Source: Methanobrevibacter_A sp964431035 (lineage in GTDB: Archaea > Methanobacteriota > Methanobacteria > Methanobacteriales > Methanobacteriaceae). From it: DNA of 64,000 bases. Below, in pieces: positions 53,240 to 60,688 of the stretch. The notes beneath the pieces were generated by a model. That model did no database searches, was not told the origin of the DNA, and saw nothing but the letters and a program-made list of their open reading frames with translations. Positions within the stretch are counted from its first letter, which is position 1; every line of letters starts with the position of its first letter. Position numbers and translations under genes: made by a program. The stretch is from assembly GCA_964431035.1 (NCBI GenBank), contig CAYSIF010000004.1, positions 1 to 64,000 of the forward strand. Reading direction: 5' to 3'.

Positions 53240-53298
53240 ATGCAAAATATGACTAGTGCTACTAATACTCCTACGATTACTGTTAGTAGATCACTCAT
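53230..53298 (-). CDS. 22-residue single-helix membrane peptide, candidate
   Basis: MSDLLTVIVGVLVALVIFCICG followed by TAA. Nearly all residues after position 3 are hydrophobic, forming one membrane helix ending in C-I-C-G. AGGGGGAATAAAAT directly precedes the ATG, one of the better ribosome sites in this area. Its stop region overlaps the start of the four-helix membrane protein by 10 bp. That arrangement fits translational coupling. It may be a small subunit of the same membrane complex or simply a leader. Confidence 0.5.
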   Translation of the reverse strand: MSDLLTVIVGVLVALVIFCICG

Positions 53299-53353
53299 AT
53301 TTTATTCCCCCTTTGGTTTTGATAAAAAAAAGAGTTTGGTTGAAGAATTTTTT

Positions 53354-53821
53354 TTATAATTCTTCGTTTGTTTCGTCAGTGTTTTTTGTGAAGTCTGTGA
53401 AGTTTTCGTCTTCTTCCTCTTGAACGTCTTTGAGTTTCATTGTTCTTCTTACGTCCATTGCGAGTGCGTCACAGTCTGCTTTTATTGCGTCTAGGTGTAG
53501 TAGTATTCTTTCTTTTTCTTGGTTTATTCTGGTGATGTTGGTGTATGCGTATGTTGATTCTTTTAGCATTTCGTATTCTACGGTTGTGTATGGGTAGTCG
53601 TTTAGTTGTTTACATACTGTTTTGAGGACGTCTCCGAGGAATTTGTTCATTTCGATTTTTACTCTTTCACGGATCATTTTGTCGTCGTCGAGGTTTTCTT
53701 TCATTAGACGGACTACTTCTGCTTTTGCGAAAGGTAAGTCTTCTTCTTCGTCTTCTGCCACTGATTCTACTATTTGTTCTTCGGTTTCTTCGATGTTTTC
53801 TAAGTTTTCTTCTTCAGGCAT
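53354..53821 (-). CDS. Acidic protein, probable histone fold plus coiled coil
   Basis: About 155 residues starting at the ATG after GAGGG. Residues 1-28 are very acidic. Residues 30-90 have the lengths and hydrophobic pattern of a histone fold: helix 1 (AKAEVVRLMKENL), a long helix 2 (about 51-76), loop PYTTV and helix 3 (EYEMLKEST). They align without large gaps to the histone at 26862-27059. Residues 93-130 form a likely coiled coil, followed by an acidic tail. The basic DNA-contact residues of canonical histones are mostly absent. It could be a histone-variant or histone-binding protein; this is inferred from the pattern, not a database match. Confidence 0.6.
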   Translation of the reverse strand: MPEEENLENIEETEEQIVESVAEDEEEDLPFAKAEVVRLMKENLDDDKMIRERVKIEMNKFLGDVLKTVCKQLNDYPYTTVEYEMLKESTYAYTNITRINQEKERILLHLDAIKADCDALAMDVRRTMKLKDVQEEEDENFTDFTKNTDETNEEL

Positions 53822-54059
53822 TTTTTGTTCCCTCAATTTGTTTTTTTAAAAGAATCATATGGTTTATAATATAAAATTTTTTTATTTTGATTTTGTAGTT
53901 AATAATTTTATATTTTTTTAATTCTTTATGGTTTTATTTTTATCTTAAAACCTATATAAAAGTATCCTATGTTTTATGGGAAAAGTGTTTAATTTTTTTA
54001 ATGATAACTAATGAAAAATAGTGAATAATTGAAGGGAAAATTAAAATTATAATAATTTA

Positions 54060-54890
54060 TTAACTAATATTTAAACTAAAATCAAGACTATTTGCAGAAT
54101 GAGTTAAAGCACCTAAAGAAACAATATCAATATCCAAATCTGCATAATCAAGAATATTATCTTCAGTAATACCTCCAGAAACTTCTAAAAGAACATTTTC
54201 TCTTAAATCTCCACCAACTAATAGATTAATAGTATCTTTAACCTCAACCGATGACATATTATCCAACATTATGATATCTGCTCCTTCTTTTGCAGCAAGA
54301 ACTGCATCATCTTTTGTTTCAACTTCAATTTCAATTTTTTTAGAAAAACTAGCATTCTTTTTAGCTAATTTTAAAGCTAAAAGAACATCACCAACAATAC
54401 TAATATGATTATCTTTAATTAAAACCATATCATCCAAGCAGTTTCTATGAGGATCCCCTCCCCCAATGATTATAGCTTCTTTATCAAATCTTTGAAGTGC
54501 TGGTGAAGTTTTACGAGTTCCTGCAATACGAATATCAGGGTTAACCTTATGAACTTTACTTATTATATTATGTGTTTTACTTGCAATTCCACTCATTCTC
54601 ATTAAAATATTTAAAACTGTTCTTTCAATAAGCAGAATATTCTTTGATGAGCCTTCAAAAACTATTAACTCATCACCATAGTTAATAACTGAACCATCTT
54701 CAAGAAAACTTATAACATTTATATTATATTCTTTAAAAACTGGTAAAACAATTTCTATACCTGCAAGTATACCTGAATCTTTAGATATTATAACACCATG
54801 ACTAATTGAAGAATCATCAATTAGTGCATTTGATGTTACATCCCCATAACCTTCATCTTCTAATAAAATTTCCCTAATTAAATTATCCAT
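54060..54890 (-). CDS. nadC: Nicotinate-nucleotide pyrophosphorylase (carboxylating)
   Basis: Converts quinolinate and PRPP to nicotinate mononucleotide. Length is 276 residues. Signatures are the N-terminal EDEGYGDVTSNAL, TRKTSPALQRFDKEAIIIGGGDPHRNCLDD, and the late EVSGGITEDNI and SLGALTHS. GGGAG precedes the ATG. nadA lies 2 kb away on the other strand; the two are not an operon. Confidence 0.96.
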   Translation of the reverse strand: MDNLIREILLEDEGYGDVTSNALIDDSSISHGVIISKDSGILAGIEIVLPVFKEYNINVISFLEDGSVINYGDELIVFEGSSKNILLIERTVLNILMRMSGIASKTHNIISKVHKVNPDIRIAGTRKTSPALQRFDKEAIIIGGGDPHRNCLDDMVLIKDNHISIVGDVLLALKLAKKNASFSKKIEIEVETKDDAVLAAKEGADIIMLDNMSSVEVKDTINLLVGGDLRENVLLEVSGGITEDNILDYADLDIDIVSLGALTHSANSLDFSLNIS

Positions 54891-55033
54891 AAAAAAAATG
54901 ATACTCCCTTAAAAAAAAAATTATTATATAAATTATATTTTAATTAATTAAAAGATATTAATATATAATATATTATATTAAATTAAATATTTATTTTTAA
55001 TATTAAATCCAAAGGGGAGAATATGGAATAAAT

Positions 55034-55936
55034 ATGATAATGGAACTTGAATTTTTAGGAACATCTTCTGCAGTGCCAACGAAAAATAGGAACCACTCAA
55101 GCATTAGTTTAAAAGCCTTTGGCGAAGTGATGCTTTTTGATTGTGGTGAAGGAACACAGAATCAATTAACACGTGCACATATAAGTCCTATGAAAATAGA
55201 TAAAATATTCATAACACATTATCATGGAGATCATATTCTTGGACTTCCAGGATTAATACAATCTATGGGATTTAGAGGAAGAGAAACACCTTTAAAAATT
55301 TATGGACCTAAAGGTTTAGAAAAACTAGTTAATGCAGTTAGACAATTAGGTTACTTTCAAATTAATTTTCCTTTAGAATATTATGAAATAGAAAAAGAAG
55401 GAATATTAATAGAAACTGAAGAATATCGTATAGAAACCTGCTTTACAGAACATAATGTGCCAAGTGTAGCATACAGTATAATAGAAAAGAAAAAACCGAA
55501 ATTTTTAAGAGAAAAAGCAGAGGCACTTGGAGTTCCAGTAGGACCGAGTTTCAGCAAACTACACAATGGAGAAACAATAACAATAAACAATAAAAAGATA
55601 ACACCAGATATGGTTTTAGGACCACCACGAAAAGGTAAAAAAATATGTTATTCTGGAGATACAAGACCAACAGAAAAACTAATAGAACTTGCAAAAAACA
55701 GCACACTCCTAATACATGAATCAACATATAATAAAAAAGACAATGATAAAGCAATAGAAAATGCACACTCAACAGCAACAGATGCAGCAACAATAGCAAA
55801 AAAAGCAGAAGTAGAAAAATTAATATTAACCCACTTCAGCACAAGATACTTAAACACACAAGAATTACTAGATGAAGCATGTAAAATATTTGAAAACACA
55901 CAAACTGCAAAAGACTTCCTAAAAATAGAAGTATAA
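55034..55936 (+). CDS. rnz: Ribonuclease Z
   Basis: Removes 3' trailers from tRNA precursors. It is a 300-residue metallo-beta-lactamase with HYHGDHILGLPG, later HNVPS and SGDTRPTEKL, and a C-terminal THFSTRYLNTQELLDE. The ATG at 55034 or the one two codons later is the start; GGGGAG is upstream. A short ATGGAATAA lies between that site and the start. Since the tRNA genes here encode no CCA, correct 3' processing is needed before CCA addition. Confidence 0.95.
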   Translation: MIMELEFLGTSSAVPTKNRNHSSISLKAFGEVMLFDCGEGTQNQLTRAHISPMKIDKIFITHYHGDHILGLPGLIQSMGFRGRETPLKIYGPKGLEKLVNAVRQLGYFQINFPLEYYEIEKEGILIETEEYRIETCFTEHNVPSVAYSIIEKKKPKFLREKAEALGVPVGPSFSKLHNGETITINNKKITPDMVLGPPRKGKKICYSGDTRPTEKLIELAKNSTLLIHESTYNKKDNDKAIENAHSTATDAATIAKKAEVEKLILTHFSTRYLNTQELLDEACKIFENTQTAKDFLKIEV

Positions 55937-55949
55937 AAAAAAATTTTTT

Positions 55950-56735
55950 ATGATAAATATGAGTGCAATAAACCAAATACTAAATTTAAATCAAATAATA
56001 CCCATAATAAACATAATCTTAATACTTATTGGAGCATTAATAGTTTACACTATCCTCAAAAAGGTAATAAGTTATTACTGGAGAAAATATGAAATAGATT
56101 TAACAGGATATCACTTATTCCAAGATCTTATAAAATATATTATAATACTTGTTGCATTAGCATGGATACTGAAAGAAATTGGAATAGATTTACATGGAAT
56201 ATTTATTAGTGTAGGAGTAGCTGGAATAGTAATAGGTCTTGCAGCAAAAGACATATTCAGTAACCTCATGAGTGGAATACTAATAATAAATGATCAAACC
56301 ATAAAAAAAGATGAAATAATAGAAATAAACAATGTGAAAGGAAAAGTAGAGAAAATCACATTCAGAACAACAACAATAAAAACCGTTGATGATTTCACAG
56401 TAGTAATACCAAACAACTTATTAAATAATCGTGAATACACAGTATTTAAAGACTTTGAATTAAATAAAATTAAAATATTCATAAACATACCCTACAATAT
56501 AAAAATAGAAGAATTCGAAGAAGAATACAGAAAACAAGCATTAAGCTACCCATGGACATTAAAAAATAAAAATCCACATATAGAAGATGTTGAATTAACA
56601 GAATACGGATATAAAATAAAATACTACATATGGGTAGATGATTATAGTAAAATGAGCCAATACAAAATAATACTAGCACAAGATGCAGAAAAAATAATAG
56701 AAAAAATAGGAACACATTTAAAAATATCTGCATAA
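55950..56735 (+). CDS. MscS-family mechanosensitive channel
   Basis: Small-conductance mechanosensitive channel of 261 residues. Three membrane helices (about 16-110), with the pore-lining third helix in GVAGIVIGLAAKDIFSNLMSG, precede the MscS beta domain with FRTTTIKTVDDFTVVIPNN and the C-terminal mixed domain. It begins 14 bp after rnz. It protects against osmotic downshock. The start is ATG at 55950 or 55959. Confidence 0.93.
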   Translation: MINMSAINQILNLNQIIPIINIILILIGALIVYTILKKVISYYWRKYEIDLTGYHLFQDLIKYIIILVALAWILKEIGIDLHGIFISVGVAGIVIGLAAKDIFSNLMSGILIINDQTIKKDEIIEINNVKGKVEKITFRTTTIKTVDDFTVVIPNNLLNNREYTVFKDFELNKIKIFINIPYNIKIEEFEEEYRKQALSYPWTLKNKNPHIEDVELTEYGYKIKYYIWVDDYSKMSQYKIILAQDAEKIIEKIGTHLKISA

Positions 56736-56821
56736 AAAAAAAAATAATAATAAATTATAAAAATTACCAATAACTAATAAAAAATAATCATAAAAATAAA
56801 ATTAGAAAGGATAAAAATATA

Positions 56822-57742
56822 ATGACAAATTCACAGCAAGAGCGAATAAAAAAACTAAAAGAAGAAAAAAATGCAATAATACTTGCACACAACTACCAAA
56901 CACGAGAAATCCAAGAAGTAGCAGACTTTTTAGGAGACTCATTAGAATTATGTATTAAAGCATCTGAAATAGAAGACAAAGATATTGTTGTATTCTGCGG
57001 AGTAGACTTTATGGCAGAAACAGCATACATCTTAAACCCAGATAAAAAAATCCTAATACCTGATGTTAATGCAGAATGTCCAATGGCACATATGCTAAAT
57101 GCAGAACAAATCAGAAAATTCAAAAAACAATACCCTGATGCACCAGTAGTATTATATGTTAACAGTTTAGCAGAAGCAAAAGCAGAAGCAGACATATTAT
57201 GCACTAGTGGAAATGCGAAAAAAATAGTTGAAAGCTTAGATGAGGACATTATACTATTTGGACCAGACACTAATCTTGGAAACTATGTTGCACAACAAAC
57301 AAACAAGGAAGTTATACCAATACCTGGAGACGGACACTGCTATGTGCACAAAATGTTCAATACTGGAGATATTGAATTTGCAAGAGAAGAACATCCAAAT
57401 GCAGAAGTTATAGTTCATCCAGAATGTGACATAGAAGTTCAAAATGCAGCAGACAAAGTAGAAAGTACTGGTGGAATGTTAAGTCAAATAAAAGAATCAG
57501 AAAAAGAAGAATTTATTGTAGGAACTGAAGTAGACTTTTTAACACGTGTAAGTAATGAAACAAGTGGTAAAAAATTATATCCTCTTTTAGATGATGCTAT
57601 TTGTAAAACTATGAAACTTCATACTTTAGATAATCTTGAAAATGCACTTTTAAATGAAGAGCATATTGTAACATTACCTGAAGAAGTACGTAAAAAGTCT
57701 TTTAATGCTGTAAATCGTATGATTGAAGTTACAAAAAAATAA
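56822..57742 (+). CDS. nadA: Quinolinate synthase A
   Basis: [4Fe-4S] enzyme condensing iminoaspartate and dihydroxyacetone phosphate to quinolinate. Length is 306 residues. Cluster ligands are C86 (AECPMAH), C173 (GHCYVHK) and C261 (DDAICKTM). H23 and Y25 lie in LAHNYQ, and the pseudo-threefold repeats are clear. AAGG precedes the ATG. It works with NadC. The first two thirds are A/C-rich on the coding strand and the last 200 bp T/G-rich. Confidence 0.97.
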   Translation: MTNSQQERIKKLKEEKNAIILAHNYQTREIQEVADFLGDSLELCIKASEIEDKDIVVFCGVDFMAETAYILNPDKKILIPDVNAECPMAHMLNAEQIRKFKKQYPDAPVVLYVNSLAEAKAEADILCTSGNAKKIVESLDEDIILFGPDTNLGNYVAQQTNKEVIPIPGDGHCYVHKMFNTGDIEFAREEHPNAEVIVHPECDIEVQNAADKVESTGGMLSQIKESEKEEFIVGTEVDFLTRVSNETSGKKLYPLLDDAICKTMKLHTLDNLENALLNEEHIVTLPEEVRKKSFNAVNRMIEVTKK

Positions 57743-57754
57743 AAAAAAGTTTTT

Positions 57755-58024
57755 TTACATATCTTCTAAGAAACTTATTAAGAAATATTTCATTTCAATT
57801 TCCTCACGAGATATATAATCTTCAATTTTTAGCTGTGAATCAGAGGATTGGAATGGATATAATTCTGGTTTAAATGTGATAGTATAACTTATACTATTAT
57901 TTTCTTTTTTTATTATTTTTCCTTCTTTTAAATTTTCGATAAGATAATTAAACTCGTCATCTGATAAATTATCTATTTTATATGTGATTGTGTTATCTTT
58001 GGTATCTGTTATTTTTACATCCAT
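57755..58024 (-). CDS. Small unknown protein paired with MetX-family gene
   Basis: I do not recognise this 89-residue protein. It is soluble and acidic, with an N-terminal beta strand region (VKITDTKDNTITYKI) and a helical end. It has no cysteines. GGTGG precedes the ATG, and it starts 27 bp after the MetX-family gene, so they are probably co-transcribed. Confidence 0.62.
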   Translation of the reverse strand: MDVKITDTKDNTITYKIDNLSDDEFNYLIENLKEGKIIKKENNSISYTITFKPELYPFQSSDSQLKIEDYISREEIEMKYFLISFLEDM

Positions 58025-58051
58025 TCATTACCACCATATGGATAATTTTTT

Positions 58052-59029
58052 TTATGTCTTGAATTCTTTTAAAAATTCATTAATTTCTTTTGAGAATTGT
58101 CCTAGTTCTGAGGAGCCCAGATGTCCGTGTAATGATTCTATTATTAGTAGTTGTGAGTTTTTAACTATTTTGTTTAGTGGTATTGCATCTAATTCTGGTG
58201 GGAAGTATTCGTCTCCTTCAACTGCTATTATTAATAATTTTGATTTGATTTTTTCTAAATCTTCTTCAACATCATAATCTTCTATTGCAATGTTTCTGTG
58301 TAGTAGATCATCTGGGTCATCTTCTAGGCATTCTGTTGCGAATTCTTCCATTTCATCATTTATTTCTTTATTTGATAGTTCTCTGTAGTATGCTTTTGTT
58401 TGACCGTAACTGTATATTGCTTTTGCAAGTATTTTTAGTGTTTTTTCTCTTTCTTCTTTATCTTCGAAGTCTTTGCATGATTCTAGTATGTCTTTTTCTA
58501 GTTTGGATAGGATGTAGTTATGTCCTGCATTTTTGTATCCTGTTGCTAGTGCTATTGTGAAGTCCATGTATTCTGGGTATTGTGTTGCCCATGTTAATAC
58601 TTCAAATCCTCCCATACTGTTTCCTATTATTCCTTTTACATGTTTTATTTTGAATTTTTCATATAGGAATTGTTTTTGAATGTTTACCATATCATTTAGT
58701 GTGTATTGTGGGAAGTTTCTTTTTAGGCCTGTTGTTGATGGGCTGGATGAGTTTGGTGAACCTAGTGCTGTTAAGCTTATTATAAAAAATTTATCTGTAT
58801 CTAATGGTAATCCTGGACCACATATTTCGTTTATTCTTTTTACTGATGCGTAGTTTCCACCAGATCCATGACAATATATTACTGCATTAGTTATGTGTTT
58901 TTTCTCATCGTATTCTGGTGTTCCGAATGTTCCATATTCTACTTTAACTCCTCTTAGTACGTCTCCTTTTTCAAATTTAAATTCCATGAGATAGTGGTCT
59001 TCGTGTGTGATTTCTTCTTCAATTTTCAT
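58052..59029 (-). CDS. MetX-family alpha/beta-hydrolase (homoserine O-acetyltransferase-like)
   Basis: A 325-residue alpha/beta-hydrolase with the MetX layout: CHGSGGN oxyanion region, GPGLPLDTDKFFII, LGSPNSSSPS, the nucleophile S138 in GNSMGGFE, acidic residue in VEGDEYFPP, and His in LHGHLGS. In true MetX enzymes the nucleophile elbow is usually GGSMGG and the final His is followed by D-A/S-F-L. The protein may therefore acetylate homoserine, feeding the sulfhydrylase at 2089-3372, or act on another substrate. AAGGGAT precedes the ATG. Confidence 0.78.
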   Translation of the reverse strand: MKIEEEITHEDHYLMEFKFEKGDVLRGVKVEYGTFGTPEYDEKKHITNAVIYCHGSGGNYASVKRINEICGPGLPLDTDKFFIISLTALGSPNSSSPSTTGLKRNFPQYTLNDMVNIQKQFLYEKFKIKHVKGIIGNSMGGFEVLTWATQYPEYMDFTIALATGYKNAGHNYILSKLEKDILESCKDFEDKEEREKTLKILAKAIYSYGQTKAYYRELSNKEINDEMEEFATECLEDDPDDLLHRNIAIEDYDVEEDLEKIKSKLLIIAVEGDEYFPPELDAIPLNKIVKNSQLLIIESLHGHLGSSELGQFSKEINEFLKEFKT

Positions 59030-59159
59030 TTTAATCCCTTATAAAAACTCCCATATTCATATACAATTATTTTTTAAAAAATTTTATTATTATAAAATTA
59101 GATAAATTATATTTATTAAATTTTTTTATATTATATTTTAAATGTGGGAATAAAATCTT

Positions 59160-59945
59160 ATGAAATATGAACTTTTAGAACAACCAGATAATGAAGCTGC
59201 ATATGAACTTATTCAAGAAGGACTTAGACGAAAAGCAATGATTACTATATTTTGTTGTTGTAGTATTACTTATGAAGGTCGTGCTTTAAGTGAATTAGGT
59301 TTTGGTGAACGTTTTATACTTATTAAACCTGATGGATCTTTTCTTGTTCATAAGGACAATAAGGTTGAACCAGTAAATTGGCAGCCTCCAAAATCTAGAA
59401 CTCGTGTAGATTTTAAAAATAATGTTTTATTTATTGAGAGTTATCGTAGAAGTCCTAAAGAAAGATTAGCAGTAGAGATACGTAAAACAGAACTTATATC
59501 TTATGCTCTTGTTACTGATTATGAGGAAATTGAACTAGCAGGTTATGAAAAGGATATGGGTGATATGATTATGGAAAAACCACATTTAATTGAAGAAGGA
59601 TTTAAACCTACTGCTAGAGAATATAGTACCGATCATGGTTTTATTGATATTTTAGGTAAAGATAGTGATGAGAATCTTGTAATTGTTGAGTTGAAAGCAC
59701 GTAAAGCAGGGGTTAGTGCAGTAAATCAGATACGTAGATATTTAAGTGATTTTGAAGATTTGGATAATGATTATTTACAGGATTTAGGTGTTGAGAAACA
59801 GGAAATTCGCGGTATTCTTGTTGCTCCTAGTATTAATGATGATGCTCAGGAATTATTAGATGAGGAAGGTATAGAGTTTGTTAGTGTTAGTCCCCCTAAA
59901 GAGTTGAAGCATGAAAAGAAAGTAACTTTAGATGCATTTAAATAA
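59160..59945 (+). CDS. nucS: Endonuclease NucS
   Basis: Mismatch-specific endonuclease of archaea and actinobacteria. Length is 261 residues. The N-terminal DNA-binding part (about 1-120) precedes the RecB-like nuclease core with GFIDILG and VIVELKARKAG (catalytic D, then E-x-K). There is no clear PCNA-interacting motif at the very C-terminus. GGGAAT precedes the ATG. Confidence 0.94.
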   Translation: MKYELLEQPDNEAAYELIQEGLRRKAMITIFCCCSITYEGRALSELGFGERFILIKPDGSFLVHKDNKVEPVNWQPPKSRTRVDFKNNVLFIESYRRSPKERLAVEIRKTELISYALVTDYEEIELAGYEKDMGDMIMEKPHLIEEGFKPTAREYSTDHGFIDILGKDSDENLVIVELKARKAGVSAVNQIRRYLSDFEDLDNDYLQDLGVEKQEIRGILVAPSINDDAQELLDEEGIEFVSVSPPKELKHEKKVTLDAFK

Positions 59946-59964
59946 ATTTTGTGTGTGTTTTTTT

Positions 59965-60513
59965 ATGGAATTTGTTGAGATTATATTTTTAGCTATTGCA
60001 TTGGCTATGGATGCTTTTAGTGTGTCATTGACTAAGGGTTTTACGCAACGCAATCTTACTAATGTGCAGATTTTGTTGTATGGTTTGTTTTTTGGTGGTT
60101 TTCAGTTTTTAATGCCTCTTTTAGGTTATGTTTGTGGGGTTAGTATTAGTAGTTTTATTAGTGTTGTTGCTCCTTGGATTGCTTTTATTCTTTTAGCTGG
60201 AATTGGTTTGAATATGATTCGTGAGAGTTTAAGCTCTGATGATGAGGATGTTAGTGATGAGTTTAGTTTTAGGGAGCTTGTTTTGTTAAGTATTGCTACT
60301 AGTATTGATGCGTTTGCTGTTGGTATTACTTTCGCTATTTTGAATGTGAGTTTGCTTGTTCCTATTAGTATTATTGGTGTTGTTGCTTTTATTTTTGGAG
60401 TTTTAGGTATTTTTATTGGTAAGAAGATTGGAGATTACTTTGGTAATCGTTTACAGATTTTTGGTGGAGTTATTCTTATTTTAATTGGTTTGAAAATATT
60501 GCTTGGTTTGTGA
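59965..60513 (+). CDS. mntP: MntP-type manganese efflux pump
   Basis: A 182-residue membrane protein with six helices arranged as two inverted halves. Key acidic motifs are ALAMDAFSVS (about 9-18) and ATSIDAFAVG in the second half. The ATG at 59965 is chosen because the earlier ATG lies inside nucS and would add a charged, non-family extension. It starts 20 bp after nucS and is probably co-transcribed. Confidence 0.92.
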   Translation: MEFVEIIFLAIALAMDAFSVSLTKGFTQRNLTNVQILLYGLFFGGFQFLMPLLGYVCGVSISSFISVVAPWIAFILLAGIGLNMIRESLSSDDEDVSDEFSFRELVLLSIATSIDAFAVGITFAILNVSLLVPISIIGVVAFIFGVLGIFIGKKIGDYFGNRLQIFGGVILILIGLKILLGL

Positions 60514-60599
60514 ATGATATTGTTTTTGTTTTGTTTTCTTGTTTTGTTTGGTTTTTAGGTGTTTTTTAGGGTTAAGTTTATTTATTATAAACAAATAAT

Positions 60600-60613
60600 A
60601 TAACACGTGTTAT
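60600..60613. promoter_or_regulatory. Palindrome ATAACACGTGTTAT before adhesin-like gene (site E1)
   Basis: Perfect 14-bp palindrome with the same TAAC-N4-GTTA arms as the sulfur-gene sites. A TATA box (TTTATTATAAAC, centred near 60587) lies 20 bp upstream on the plus strand, the same geometry as at nifS, metY and cysK. It probably covers the start point of the gene at 60689. Confidence 0.5.
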
Positions 60614-60616
60614 TAA

Positions 60617-60630
60617 TTGTTATATAACAA
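60617..60630. promoter_or_regulatory. Second palindrome TTGTTATATAACAA (site E2)
   Basis: Another perfect 14-bp palindrome, beginning 3 bp after E1. Its arms are the reverse arrangement (GTTA-TA-TAAC). E1 and E2 together make an unusually dense symmetric block of about 31 bp directly after the TATA box. They could bind two dimers or fold as an RNA hairpin in the leader. Confidence 0.45.
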
Positions 60631-60688
60631 AAGACAAAAAACACCCCCTGCATAAAAAAATAACTTAATAACCGAAAAACCAATCTAG

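Noticed and set aside
55022..55030. Two-codon frame ATGGAATAA before rnz as a regulatory mini-gene
   Set aside because: It is placed between the ribosome site and the rnz start, but two codons are too short to separate from chance.
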